From NCBI GenBank assembly GCA_963829995.1, contig CAWHKW010000014.1, positions 151,464 to 215,463 on the forward strand: DNA of 64,000 nt, in the 5' to 3' direction. Source of the DNA: JACCZX01 sp963829995. GTDB lineage: Bacteria > Pseudomonadota > Gammaproteobacteria > Burkholderiales > Burkholderiaceae_F. Position 1 is the stretch's first letter, and every line of letters starts with the position of its first letter. The notes below the pieces were generated by a model. The model ran no database searches, was not told the origin of the DNA, and saw nothing but the letters and a program-made list of their open reading frames with translations. Below, in pieces: positions 37,630-46,596 of this stretch. The translations under genes and the position numbers were made by a program.

Positions 37630-37738
37630 TTGAGACAGTCTCACTTGTTGGGGGGAAGGAAAAACATCTCGTGCGAGGCGGTGTCGCGGCAGCTGCGTCA
37701 GCCGCTGCTGCTACCCCGCAACAACGTCGTCAGCGTTC

Positions 37739-39664
37739 TTACGTCGCGTCGCTAGCCGACGCTGTCTCATCCGCGGTCGGCCGCACCATCGGTAGGGTCG
37801 TTATGCCGAGGATTTCGGCGAGGGTGTTGTTTAGCACTGCGGCCGTTGTCGGCTTCTGCAGTACCGTCGGCTCTTCGACGCGGCTGCGGGCAATCGACGA
37901 TGACATTGTCGGGGAAAGCTCCATTCGTTCGTGCATCACGCGCTGAAATTCGGACAGCACGTCGACTCCTTGCACCGCCGTCAGCATCACGACGGGAATC
38001 GGGAACCCGACGAGTTCGCGTACCCGGAACACCGCTTCTACGCCGCTGATCGAATGCGGCCCCAGATTGTGATCGGCGAGGATGGCATCGATGCGCTGTT
38101 GAACGCTGATGCGTTTGATCAGCTGCGCGTTGTAGCCCGTGGACGGCACGACCTCCGCGCCCCACGATTTGATCAACCGTGTCAGGCTGTTCAGGATTTC
38201 GGCGTTGTCTTCAATGACGACGAACGTGAATCCATGCAGCGGCCGGATCGCCACGTCGAGTGTCTCCGGCGAGCTGCGTTTGATGCGTAGCGGTGAGCTC
38301 GACCGCGGCACTTCCACCCGAAACACGGTGCCGGTGCCCGGCCGCGTCGTGACGATCAGAGGATGGCCCAGCAGTCCGCAAATGCGCTTGACGATCGACA
38401 ACCCCAAGCCGAAGCCCGAGCCGCTGTTCTCGGCCTTCGAACTTTCGCCCCGATAGAACTCCTCGAAGATACGGTCCAGCTCGCCCTGCTTGACGCCCGG
38501 ACCGGTGTCCCAGATTTCCAGGCTGATCAGTCCGTTGCGCGGGCGCGCCGCGAGCAGCACCCCGCCCTTCTGCGAATACCGGATCGCGTTGGCCAATAGG
38601 TTTCGAATCACGCGCTGCAGCAGCAACGCGTCGCTGTCGATCGGGATGCCGCCGCGCCGGATGCGCAGTGAAAGACCCTTGGACGCCGCCAGTGGAGTGA
38701 ACTCCTGCTCGAGCAGCGAGAACATGTCGTCGATGATGACCTGCTCAACACGCGGTTGAATCGATCCCGAATCGAGGCGTGAGATTTCCAACAATTCCTC
38801 GACCAGCTTCGACAACGTTTCGACCGCGGTCGACAGATTGTTGACGAGCGGCTCCAGCGGGCCGTGCGCGCGCTTCTTCAGCAACGACACATAAATGCCG
38901 ATCGCCTGTAGCGGTTGCCGCAGGTCGTGACTCGCAGCCGCAAAGAACTGCGTCTTCGAGCGCGTGGCGTTTTCAGCCTCACGGCGTGCCTCCTCGGCCA
39001 TCCGCTTCTCGGCAACGAGCTGCTCGACCAGCACTTCGTTTTCGTACGTGTTCTTGACCGACTCGAACACCGCGTTGCCGAAATCGCGGCCGTACAGGAC
39101 GGTGAACAAAAACACCGCGGTCATCACGACTGCGGCGGTGTAGTACGTGGGGTCCTGCACCCAGATCATGCGCACGATCAGCGGCAACACCGCCAGCAGC
39201 ATGAAGACGTGGAACGCGGGCCGGTGGCTTGCGTACAGCGTCAGCGAACCGAAGGCGACGCTCAGTACGACGGCGACCAGCACGACCTGATGCAGCGGCT
39301 GCGTGTCGGAGAAGAACATGAACCCCGCGACGCCCCACAGCACGCCGGCGGCCACCGCCTGCACGACCCAGCGCGTGGCCCACCAGTCGACCGATTCCGC
39401 TACATGTTCGGCGCGCCGAAATCGGTACGAAAGACGCAGACGCGACAGCGATTCGAGCAGAATCAGCAGTGACCAGCCGAGCAGCAAGTCCTGGTTGATC
39501 CAGTTCCACAACACCATCACCAGCGCGAACGCGCCGACGATGCTGACCAGCACCGACTGCGGCACCTGGCGATACACCGACGCCATCACGCCGGCAAGAA
39601 TTTTTTCCTGCCGCTGCTCGGGCGTCTCTTCGGCAAAGCCGAATCGGGTCAGTGGGCCGGACAT
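37739..39664 (-). CDS. membrane-bound hybrid sensor histidine kinase
   Basis: 641 residues. Six or so N-terminal membrane segments (about residues 38-190, e.g. VLVSIVGAFALVMVLWNWI and VVLVAVVLSVAFGSLTLY) form an MASE-like sensor, then a short coiled coil (EKRMAEEARREAENATR). HisKA has the acceptor His in AAASHDLRQPLQAIG and HATPase_c shows NLLANAIRYS, DTGPGV, GSGFGLGLSI. The C-terminal receiver has the acceptor Asp in ILADHNLGP and the Lys in VLQKPTT, with an unusually long insert between VVMLTAV and that Lys. It faces the LuxR-type regulator gene and probably signals to it. Confidence 0.9.
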   Translation of the reverse strand: MSGPLTRFGFAEETPEQRQEKILAGVMASVYRQVPQSVLVSIVGAFALVMVLWNWINQDLLLGWSLLILLESLSRLRLSYRFRRAEHVAESVDWWATRWVVQAVAAGVLWGVAGFMFFSDTQPLHQVVLVAVVLSVAFGSLTLYASHRPAFHVFMLLAVLPLIVRMIWVQDPTYYTAAVVMTAVFLFTVLYGRDFGNAVFESVKNTYENEVLVEQLVAEKRMAEEARREAENATRSKTQFFAAASHDLRQPLQAIGIYVSLLKKRAHGPLEPLVNNLSTAVETLSKLVEELLEISRLDSGSIQPRVEQVIIDDMFSLLEQEFTPLAASKGLSLRIRRGGIPIDSDALLLQRVIRNLLANAIRYSQKGGVLLAARPRNGLISLEIWDTGPGVKQGELDRIFEEFYRGESSKAENSGSGFGLGLSIVKRICGLLGHPLIVTTRPGTGTVFRVEVPRSSSPLRIKRSSPETLDVAIRPLHGFTFVVIEDNAEILNSLTRLIKSWGAEVVPSTGYNAQLIKRISVQQRIDAILADHNLGPHSISGVEAVFRVRELVGFPIPVVMLTAVQGVDVLSEFQRVMHERMELSPTMSSSIARSRVEEPTVLQKPTTAAVLNNTLAEILGITTLPMVRPTADETASASDAT

Positions 39665-39764
39665 CGCGCTCGCGTCATCGTTAGGCCGCGATCATAGGCG
39701 AGGAATGCGGCCTCGGCGCACTCTGCCGGCGCGGCGAAGCGGTCGAAAAGACCACCGGTTCGAG

Positions 39765-40661
39765 TCAAACCAGGCTTGGATAACGGCTCAGCTCGAGCGT
39801 CGCATTGCCGCTGCGCTTCACGACCAACCTTGCGTGTCCACCCACTGGCAGCGTCAGCTTGCGCAGCGAATGGCCAAACGGCAATCCGGTGAACACCGGA
39901 ACGCCGCTGATCTCGCGCAAGCGCTCAATGACTGCATCGAGACTGAAGCCGTTGTCATTCGGCATCGTCGTGATCGGCAAAAAATCGCCGAGCACGATCG
40001 CGGCCTGCCGCTGCAGCACACCGGCATGCGCCAATTGATAGAACATCCGCTCGAGCTTGTACGCCGGCTCGTTCACGTCCTCGAGAAACAGAATGCCGCC
40101 GCGCACGCGCGGAAAATACGGCGTTCCGAGCAACGCGACGACCATCGCTAACGTGCCGCCCCAGAGTCGCCCGGAGATGTCCACACGCGGCCCTTCAATC
40201 TGAAGCTCGATCGCGTAGCGCGTGGCGTTCAGCAAGCCGAAAAAATGCTCGATCGTGAATGCGCTTGGCTCGGGCGCGCCGAACTCGATGGCGCAGGGGC
40301 CTGCGAAGCTCACCCCGCCGCGCGCTAAATACGCCAGGTTGAACGCAGTGAAATCGCTGTAGCCCACCATCAACGGCCTACGCGCCTTGACCGCCGCGAA
40401 GTCAATCCGATCGAGAAGCCGCGAGATTCCGTAGCCGCCGCGCGCCGAGACCACAAGGGCAAGCGTCACGTCGGTCGCAAAACGCTGCAGATCCGCGAGC
40501 CGCAGCGCGTCATCGCCTGCAAACCGCTGCTCGCGGGCAAAGACGCTTTCGCCCGCCTCGACCGTCCATCCACGTGCCGAAAACAGCGCGGCGGCGCGAT
40601 CCACTGCCGAGGGATCCGGAACAAATCCGGATGGCGCGACGATACCGACGCGCTTACTCAC
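39765..40661 (-). CDS. ldcA: LD-carboxypeptidase LdcA
   Basis: 298 residues, S66 peptidase that trims the terminal D-Ala from peptidoglycan tetrapeptides during recycling. Catalytic Ser in LMVGYSDFTAFN, Glu in FLEDVNEPAYKLERM and His in GLPFGHSLRKLTLPVG; SARGGYGISRLLDRID is also typical. Cytosolic, no signal peptide. It overlaps the end of the tadA-type gene by eight bases, so the two are co-transcribed. Confidence 0.94.
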   Translation of the reverse strand: MSKRVGIVAPSGFVPDPSAVDRAAALFSARGWTVEAGESVFAREQRFAGDDALRLADLQRFATDVTLALVVSARGGYGISRLLDRIDFAAVKARRPLMVGYSDFTAFNLAYLARGGVSFAGPCAIEFGAPEPSAFTIEHFFGLLNATRYAIELQIEGPRVDISGRLWGGTLAMVVALLGTPYFPRVRGGILFLEDVNEPAYKLERMFYQLAHAGVLQRQAAIVLGDFLPITTMPNDNGFSLDAVIERLREISGVPVFTGLPFGHSLRKLTLPVGGHARLVVKRSGNATLELSRYPSLV

Positions 40662-41637
40662 CGTTGTCGGCGTCGGGCGGCAAGCTGCCCTGACGCTTCA
40701 ACTCGCGCCGCTCGACAAAGAAATTCGACAACAGTTTGCGGCTCTCGTCCGCAAGCACACCCGCGCGAACGTCGGTGTGATGGTTCAGACGCGGTTCGGC
40801 GAACAGGTCGATCACGCTGCCGCACGCGCCGGTCTTGGGATCCGCTGCTCCGTAAACCAGCCGCTTGATACGCGCGTGCTGCATCGCGCCCGCGCACATC
40901 GCACACGGTTCGAGCGTCACGTACAACTCGCAATCGGTGAGCCGATAGTTTCCAAGCAACTGCGCGGCGGCGCGCATCGCGCGAATCTCCGCATGCGCTG
41001 TCGGGTCTGCAGTGCCGATCGGCTGGTTAAAGCCGGTCGCCAAGATTTTCTTGTCTTTCACAATCACCGCGCCAACCGGCACTTCCGACAACGCCCACGC
41101 GTTATGCGCCTGATCGAGCGCGAGCCGCATGTACGTTTCATCGGCGCTCTCTTCGATGGTCGCTTGATCGCCGCCCTCAGTGACTTCAATCTGGCTGGCG
41201 AGCCACGCCTGGCGGCGCGTTTCGCGCTGCGCCTCGTTCGCGCTGCGCGACTGCGCAACAGCTTTTGCAATGCGCTCGAAGTCGAGTTGTTGCGCAGATT
41301 CGGCAAGCCAATCCGGGATGGTTCCTCTTTGGTAATCGGTGCCGTAATCCGACCGCTCCAGGAACCCGGTGTCGACCATCCAACGACGCAACTCGACATG
41401 ATCGGTGGAGACCATCACGCCGGCGCCTGCCAGAAATCGTTTGAGGATTTCATTGGCATCTTGTTCGTTGAAGAGCGCGCCCGCCGGAAATGCCAGCGCG
41501 GCGCTCGCGAACAGCAACTCGAGATCGCGACCATCCTTCTGCTGCAGCGTCGACAGATGCACACCATGCCTCAGCGCGAGTTGCGACATGCGCTCGAGCC
41601 AATCGCTCGCGGTCAGTGCGGAGCTCGTTTCGTTCAT
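40654..41637 (-). CDS. tadA: DUF2087-TadA fusion: tRNA adenosine(34) deaminase
   Basis: 327 residues, about twice the usual TadA length. Residues 170-320 form a complete TadA: YMRLALDQAHNAWALSEVPV, the zinc/catalytic HAE in PTAHAEIRAMR, EPCAMCAGAM and NHHTDVRAGVLADESRKLL. It converts A34 to inosine in tRNA-Arg. The N-terminal 110 residues look like DUF2087 (FPAGALFNEQDANEILKRF, VELRRWMVDTGFLERSDYGT), usually found as a separate nucleic-acid-associated domain, joined by an Arg-rich linker. No stop or start separates the parts, so this is a true fusion as it stands. Confidence 0.9.
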   Translation of the reverse strand: MNETSSALTASDWLERMSQLALRHGVHLSTLQQKDGRDLELLFASAALAFPAGALFNEQDANEILKRFLAGAGVMVSTDHVELRRWMVDTGFLERSDYGTDYQRGTIPDWLAESAQQLDFERIAKAVAQSRSANEAQRETRRQAWLASQIEVTEGGDQATIEESADETYMRLALDQAHNAWALSEVPVGAVIVKDKKILATGFNQPIGTADPTAHAEIRAMRAAAQLLGNYRLTDCELYVTLEPCAMCAGAMQHARIKRLVYGAADPKTGACGSVIDLFAEPRLNHHTDVRAGVLADESRKLLSNFFVERRELKRQGSLPPDADNGE

Positions 41638-41653
41638 CCGCGCAGTTTACTAA

Positions 41654-41679
41654 CTACTCCCACTCAATCGTCGCCGGCG
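41654..41679. repeat. direct repeat of the guaA 3' end, displaced copy (possible att site)
   Basis: 26 bases identical to 42442-42467, the last codons and stop of guaA (encoding PATIEWE and stop on the minus strand). The match ends abruptly on both sides. The 3' end of guaA is a known integration target of genomic islands, so this looks like one half of an attachment-site duplication. Confidence 0.7.
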
Positions 41680-41928
41680 CTGGCAAGCCGTTGTCACTTA
41701 TAAAAGTTTTTCCGGCTGGTAGCGCTTTTACCGTCAGATCTACGTCAAGTTCGTCTGGTCGGCGAGGATCATCCCAACCCTTAGCACCGCCTGACGCCGT
41801 GCAAAAGATGCAGGATGGCGCTGCGGTTCTGGAATCATTGATTCAGATCAAAGCAACCCGGCCCGCAATGTCTATAAAGAAGCCACAGCTTCAAGCCTGA
41901 TATTTTTTTCACCACCAAGGAGCCGGCC
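41680..41928. other. island interior, no confirmed gene
   Basis: On the minus strand a frame of about 60 codons, closed upstream by TGA, runs through this stretch and ends in the displaced PATIEWE-stop. It reads GWDDPRRPDELDVDLTVKAL and then PAGKTFISDNGLPAPATIEW. The piece looks protein-like but lacks a start, so it may be the tail of a lost gene. On the plus strand CCAAGGAG just before 41929 is the ribosome-binding site of the cytochrome gene. Confidence 0.45.
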
Positions 41929-42393
41929 ATGCGCGTATCTACAGTCATTCTCGTATTCCTCTCAGGCAGTATCACTTCCGCTGGTGCCCAAGAGCTAACG
42001 TGGCGAAAAGATATCCAGCCTGTCATCGCGGCGAAATGCGCGACGTGTCACGGCACCAGTCAGCCCGGGTTCGCTGAATGGAACGTCCAGCGCGTGAACG
42101 ATAAGAACCTGCCGCCGCAACTGGATACCTACGCGTATTTCATGAACCACGTGGTCTGGCCCGAGACCGGTGCGATCATGCGGCGTCTCGATGACGGCAA
42201 GGGCGCACCCGGTGGCAAGCCCGGGAACATGTACCGTTATCTGGGATCAGATGACGCGGAGCGCGCAAAAAACTTGCAGACGATCAAAGCCTGGCTTGGG
42301 GACGGCGCGTGGAACCTGAACCGGTGGGAGAAACGCGGCGACACGCCAGCCGTTTCCAAAGAGCAACTCGACAAGATCAAGGCCAAATTCTGA
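41929..42393 (+). CDS. secreted monoheme cytochrome c-like protein
   Basis: 154 residues. Signal peptide MRVSTVILVFLSGSITSAGA, then WRKDIQPVIAAKCATCHGTS with one heme c site (CATCH), like the opening of cytochromes that precede larger catalytic partners (DUF1587/PSD1-type and related). The C-terminal half (NHVVWPETGAIMRRLDDGKG, MYRYLGSDDAERAKNLQTIK) has no family I can name. It is the only gene in the segment bounded by the guaA-end repeats and is read against guaA and tadA. Confidence 0.78.
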   Translation: MRVSTVILVFLSGSITSAGAQELTWRKDIQPVIAAKCATCHGTSQPGFAEWNVQRVNDKNLPPQLDTYAYFMNHVVWPETGAIMRRLDDGKGAPGGKPGNMYRYLGSDDAERAKNLQTIKAWLGDGAWNLNRWEKRGDTPAVSKEQLDKIKAKF

Positions 42394-42441
42394 CGAAATG
42401 CGGCCAGTCGGCGTCGTAAGCCCGCTGGTCGCTAGAGTGAC

Positions 42442-42467
42442 CTACTCCCACTCAATCGTCGCCGGCG
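42442..42467. repeat. direct repeat within the 3' end of intact guaA (possible att site)
   Basis: The partner of 41654-41679. It forms the functional end of guaA, including its TAG stop (42442-42444 as CTA on the plus strand). Confidence 0.7.
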
Positions 42468-44019
42468 GCTTGCCACTGATGTCGTATACGACGCGGTTGA
42501 TTCCCCGCACTTCATTGATGATGCGGTTCGATACACGGCCGAGCAGCTCGTGCGGCAGCTCCGCCCAGTGTGCGGTCATGAAATCCGATGTCTGTACTGC
42601 GCGCAATGCGACGACCCACTCGTAGGTTCGGCCATCACCCATCACGCCGACGCTCTTGACGGGCAGGAACACGGCAAACGCCTGACTCGTGCGGTCGTAC
42701 CAGCCGCTCGCTCGAAGCTCTTCGATGAAAATCGCATCCGCGCGCCGCAACAAATCGGCGTATTCGCGCTTGACCGCACCCAGAATTCGCACGCCAAGCC
42801 CCGGACCGGGAAAGGGATGCCTGAAAACCATTTCACGCGGCAGGCCGAGCGCAATGCCCAGGTTGCGCACTTCATCCTTGAATAGTTCGCGCAATGGTTC
42901 GAGCAGTTTCAGATGCAGTGTCTCCGGAAGGCCACCGACGTTGTGGTGGCTCTTGATCGTCATCGCCTTTTTGGTTTTTGCCCCGGCCGACTCGATCACA
43001 TCGGGATAGATGGTTCCTTGCGCGAGCCACTTGGCTGCAGGCAGCTTCGCCGCTTCTTCCTGAAAAACATGGACGAATTCGCGGCCGATGATTTTGCGCT
43101 TGGCTTCCGGATCCGCTTCGCCTGCGAGCGCCGTCATGAAACGGTCACTCGCGTTGACGTGCAGCAGCTTGATTCCCATGTGCCTTCCAAACGTATCTAT
43201 CACCTGCTGACTTTCGCCCAGCCGCAACAAACCGGTATCGACAAAGACGCAGGTCAGTTGATCGCCGATCGCGCGATGGATCAGCACAGCGGCGACCGAC
43301 GAATCGACGCCGCCGCTGAGCCCGAGGATGACTTCGTCGTTGCCGACTTGCGCCCGAATCTTGTCGATCGCTTCGGCCGCGTAGTCACCCATCACCCAAT
43401 CGGGCTCGCAACCGCAAATGTCGAGCACGAAGCGAGTCAGAATCGCCTGGCCCTGCAGCGTGTGCGTTACTTCGGGATGAAACTGCACGCCATAGAAGCC
43501 GCGCGCTTCGTCGGCCATGCCCGCGATCGGGCAGCTCGGCGTCGAAGCCATCAGTGTGAATCCGGGCGGCAGCTCGGTGACCTTGTCGCCGTGGCTCATC
43601 CAGACTTCGAGCAGGCCGTGTCCGTCGGCGGTGCGCTTGTCTTCGAGGTTCGACAGCAACCGGGTGTGGCCGCGCGCCCGAACTTCGGCATAGCCGAACT
43701 CGCGATGCGTGCTCGCTTCGACCTCGCCGCCCTGCTGCACGGCCATCGTGAACATGCCGTAGCAGATGCCGAGCACCGGAACTCCGAGCTCGAACACCGC
43801 GGGCGGCGCCCGCAACTCATGTGCTTCGTAGGTCGACGCGTGACTACCCGACAGGATCACGCCTTTCGGTGCGAAGTCGCGCACGAATGCATCGTCAACG
43901 TCGTACGGATGGAGTTCGCAATAGACACCCGCTTCGCGCACGCGGCGCGCGATCAATTGCGTGACTTGCGAGCCGAAGTCGAGAATCAGAATCCGGTCGT
44001 GTTGGAAGACCTCACCCAC
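42442..44019 (-). CDS. guaA: GMP synthase (glutamine-hydrolysing)
   Basis: 525 residues. Class I glutamine amidotransferase domain (ILILDFGSQVTQLIARRVRE, nucleophile Cys in LGICYGM, His-Glu in QFHPEVTHT), then the ATP pyrophosphatase domain with GLSGGVDSSV, and the dimerisation domain with RHPFPGPGLGVRILG and YDISGKPPATIEWE. It converts XMP to GMP. Two bases downstream of guaB, so a guaBA operon. Its 3' end is duplicated at 41654, see the direct repeats. Confidence 0.97.
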   Translation of the reverse strand: MGEVFQHDRILILDFGSQVTQLIARRVREAGVYCELHPYDVDDAFVRDFAPKGVILSGSHASTYEAHELRAPPAVFELGVPVLGICYGMFTMAVQQGGEVEASTHREFGYAEVRARGHTRLLSNLEDKRTADGHGLLEVWMSHGDKVTELPPGFTLMASTPSCPIAGMADEARGFYGVQFHPEVTHTLQGQAILTRFVLDICGCEPDWVMGDYAAEAIDKIRAQVGNDEVILGLSGGVDSSVAAVLIHRAIGDQLTCVFVDTGLLRLGESQQVIDTFGRHMGIKLLHVNASDRFMTALAGEADPEAKRKIIGREFVHVFQEEAAKLPAAKWLAQGTIYPDVIESAGAKTKKAMTIKSHHNVGGLPETLHLKLLEPLRELFKDEVRNLGIALGLPREMVFRHPFPGPGLGVRILGAVKREYADLLRRADAIFIEELRASGWYDRTSQAFAVFLPVKSVGVMGDGRTYEWVVALRAVQTSDFMTAHWAELPHELLGRVSNRIINEVRGINRVVYDISGKPPATIEWE

Positions 44020-44021
44020 CG

Positions 44022-45485
44022 CTAGGTCTCGAGGCGGTAGTTGGGCGCTTCCTTCGTTATTCGCACGTCGTGCACGTGCGATTCACGCATTCCCGCAGCG
44101 GTGATTTCGACGAACTGCGCGCGAGTGCGCATCTCGTCGATCGATCGGCACCCGCAGTAACCCATGCTCGAGCGCAGGCCGCCCGTCATCTGGAACACGA
44201 TGCCGAGCACGCTGCCCTTGTACGGCACCATGCCTTCCACGCCTTCTGGCACATACTTGTCGACGTTGGCGTCGTTGTCCTGCAGATAGCGCTCGGCCGA
44301 GCCTTCGGTCATGGCACCGATGCTGCCCATGCCGCGGTAGCTCTTGTAAGACCGGCCCTGAAACAGAATCACTTCTCCCGGCGCTTCTTCGGTGCCTGCA
44401 AAGATGCCGCCCATCATCACCGAGTAAGCGCCAGCGGCGAGTACCTTCGCCACGTCGCCCGAATAGCGAATGCCGCCGTCGGCAATCACCGGTACGCCCG
44501 TCCCTTCGAGCGCCTTGGCGACCTCGGACACCGCAGTGATCTGCGGCACGCCGACACCTGCGACGATGCGCGTCGTGCAAATGGAGCCGGGCCCAATACC
44601 GACCTTAACGCTGTCGGCACCCGCATCGACTAATGCACGCGCGCCTTCCGCGGTGGCAACGTTGCCGCCAACGACATCGACCTTCGGAAAATTCTTTTTT
44701 ACCCAGCGCACTCGATCGAGGACGCCCTGATGATGTCCATGCGCCGTGTCGACGATCAACACGTCGACACCCGCTCGCACCATCAGCTCCGCCCGCTCGT
44801 CAGAATCAGGGCCAGTGCTGATCGCGCCGCCCACTTTCAATTTGCCGAGGTGATCTTTAGCGGCGCTCGGATGCTCGGTCGCTTTCGTGATGTCCTTCAC
44901 GGTGATCAGGCCGCGCAATTCGTCGTCGCCGTTCGTCACCAGCACGCGCTCGAGCCGATGTTCGTGCAGAAGCGCGCGCGCTTCGTCGGGCGTCGTTCCT
45001 TCGCGCACGGTTATCAGGCGCTTGCGCGGCGTCATGATGTCGCGGATCGGCGCATCGAGCCGCGTTTCGAATCGCAAATCGCGATTGGTGACAATACCGA
45101 CGACGCGCTTGCCCTCGACCACCGGTAAGCCCGAGATCTTGTGCGTGCGCTGCAGCTCGATCGCATCGCGCACGGTCATGTCCTGCGTGATCGTGATCGG
45201 GTCGCGCAAGACGCCAGCCTCGTGACGCTTCACCTTCATCACGTGAGCGGCCTGCTCCTTGGGAGGCATGTTCTTGTGAACGATGCCGATACCCCCCTCT
45301 TGCGCGAGCGCAATCGCAAGCCGTGCATCGGTCACCGTATCCATCGGCGCCGAAACTAGCGGGATGTTCAAAGAGATGTTGCGGGAGAGTTGGGTAGAAA
45401 GCTGTACGTCGCGGGGAAGGACCGCCGAGTAGGCGGGGACGAGCAGCACGTCATCGAAAGTCAGCGCTTTTTGTACCAACCGCAT
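44022..45485 (-). CDS. guaB: inosine-5'-monophosphate dehydrogenase
   Basis: 487 residues from ATG 45485 (MRLVQKALTFDDVLLVPAYS, the standard opening; the frame is open 69 bases further upstream without conserved sequence). Two CBS domains (VLRDPITITQDMTVRDAI; DIMTPRKRLITVREGTT) sit in a TIM barrel with the catalytic Cys in GIGPGSICTTRIVAGVG and the flap RYLQDNDANVDKYVPEG. It makes XMP from IMP, the step before GuaA. Confidence 0.97.
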   Translation of the reverse strand: MRLVQKALTFDDVLLVPAYSAVLPRDVQLSTQLSRNISLNIPLVSAPMDTVTDARLAIALAQEGGIGIVHKNMPPKEQAAHVMKVKRHEAGVLRDPITITQDMTVRDAIELQRTHKISGLPVVEGKRVVGIVTNRDLRFETRLDAPIRDIMTPRKRLITVREGTTPDEARALLHEHRLERVLVTNGDDELRGLITVKDITKATEHPSAAKDHLGKLKVGGAISTGPDSDERAELMVRAGVDVLIVDTAHGHHQGVLDRVRWVKKNFPKVDVVGGNVATAEGARALVDAGADSVKVGIGPGSICTTRIVAGVGVPQITAVSEVAKALEGTGVPVIADGGIRYSGDVAKVLAAGAYSVMMGGIFAGTEEAPGEVILFQGRSYKSYRGMGSIGAMTEGSAERYLQDNDANVDKYVPEGVEGMVPYKGSVLGIVFQMTGGLRSSMGYCGCRSIDEMRTRAQFVEITAAGMRESHVHDVRITKEAPNYRLET

Positions 45486-45675
45486 ACTTTTCCTCAGACG
45501 CAAAGACGGAGTATACGTAAATTGGGTATCAACCTCCCCCGCACCGTGGCGCATCGGGTAGCCCGGATGAGTTAGTTAGTTGCAATTGCAGGGTCTTTAC
45601 ACGTCTTCTAGGTAATCGGTGGCCTTGCCCCATCGCGAGAATCCATTGGAAAATGTGTCGCACTAAGGAGAACGT
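45486..45675. promoter_or_regulatory. divergent intergenic region guaB / DUF4124 gene
   Basis: 190 bases holding both promoters. TTGCAATTGCA near 45577 is a small palindrome and GTATACG near 45512 another; neither matches a known purine operator closely. AAGGAG precedes the plus-strand gene. Confidence 0.35.
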
Positions 45676-46224
45676 ATGTTTATTGATGTCGGTGTAGTCC
45701 GAGCAACGCTTACGGTTGCCATTGTTCTGGCGGGATTCGTTTCCACACCCAGCGAGGCTCAATGGGCCTGGAAGGACGGCAATGGCCGTCTGGTCTACTC
45801 CGACCGTCCGCCACCGCAGGACATTAAGGCGGCCAATATCGTGCGGCAGCCGAACACTCAAGCGCTCGCCAATCCCGCGCCCGCGAGCGGCGCCTTGGAT
45901 GACGCAGGCAAACCTGCGGATGGCAAGACCTCGGACGAAAAGAGCGCTCCGAATGCACCGAAGACCATCGCCGAGCGCGAAATGGAATTTCGCAAGCGGC
46001 AACAGGAGCGCGCCGAAAGCGACAAGAAAGCCGCCGAGGAGCAGACGAAGAGCGCTGCCAAGACGGCCGAGTGCGACCGCGCGCGTGGCTACATGAAATC
46101 GCTCGAGGACGGCATACGGATCACGAAAACCGACGCTTCTGGAAATCGAGAGTTTCTGGACGACTCGCAACGTGCGGCCGAAATGGATCGCACGCGCAAG
46201 ATCATTCAGAGTACGTGCGGCTAG
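45676..46224 (+). CDS. secreted DUF4124-domain protein
   Basis: 182 residues. Signal peptide (TLTVAIVLAGFVSTPSEA), then the DUF4124 segment WAWKDGNGRLVYSDRPPPQD, a Pro/Ala/Lys-rich linker and a long charged coiled coil (REMEFRKRQQERAESDKKAA) ending with two Cys-containing turns (TAECDRARGY, IIQSTCG). Periplasmic, function unknown. The gene is found beside guaB in many betaproteobacteria. TAAGGAGAACGT gives a strong ribosome-binding site. Its stop overlaps the convergent rnfH stop by four bases. Confidence 0.9.
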   Translation: MFIDVGVVRATLTVAIVLAGFVSTPSEAQWAWKDGNGRLVYSDRPPPQDIKAANIVRQPNTQALANPAPASGALDDAGKPADGKTSDEKSAPNAPKTIAEREMEFRKRQQERAESDKKAAEEQTKSAAKTAECDRARGYMKSLEDGIRITKTDASGNREFLDDSQRAAEMDRTRKIIQSTCG

Positions 46225-46523
46225 TTCTTCGCGGCTCGCTTGCGTCGTAGCTCAGCGCGGGCACGCCGCCCTTCCTTCGGGTCGATAGTCAGCGGTCGAT
46301 AGAGCTCGACGCGGTCGCCATCGGCGAGCGGCTGGTCAAGTGAACAGCGGCGTCCCCAGATACCGGGATCAACTGCGTCTTTCAGCTCCGGACGGCGTAA
46401 GCAGATCTGCGCTGCTTCGATTGCATCGCGCACCGTGGCCCCGCGACGGACTTGCACCTCGCTGATGTCTTCGACCCCCGGCGCGCAGTACGCCACCGTG
46501 ATCCGCAGCGAGCTCAAATCCAT
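46221..46523 (-). CDS. rnfH: RnfH family ubiquitin-like protein (UPF0125)
   Basis: 100 residues with the beta-grasp family marks ITVAYCAPGVEDISEVQVRR, GATVRDAIEAA, DPGIWGRRCSLDQPLADGDR and VELYRPLTIDPKEGRRAR. Usually next to ratA and smpB; here smpB is divergent at 46597 and ratA is not present. Function unsettled. The tail is basic (RRKRAAKN). Confidence 0.92.
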   Translation of the reverse strand: MDLSSLRITVAYCAPGVEDISEVQVRRGATVRDAIEAAQICLRRPELKDAVDPGIWGRRCSLDQPLADGDRVELYRPLTIDPKEGRRARAELRRKRAAKN

Positions 46524-46596
46524 CTACGTGCACGTGAGTGGGATATAAAGCCGGATTGTATTGGCGGCGCGCGTGTAATCCATTGCGCTTCTCGCA

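Noticed and set aside
42913..44025. Long plus-strand open frame opposite guaA
   Set aside because: Shadow of guaA; no start signal and protein-unlike composition.
46524..46596. Possible tmRNA (ssrA) next to smpB
   Set aside because: The gap is only 73 bases and lacks the tRNA-Ala-like ends; the small palindrome there is too short.
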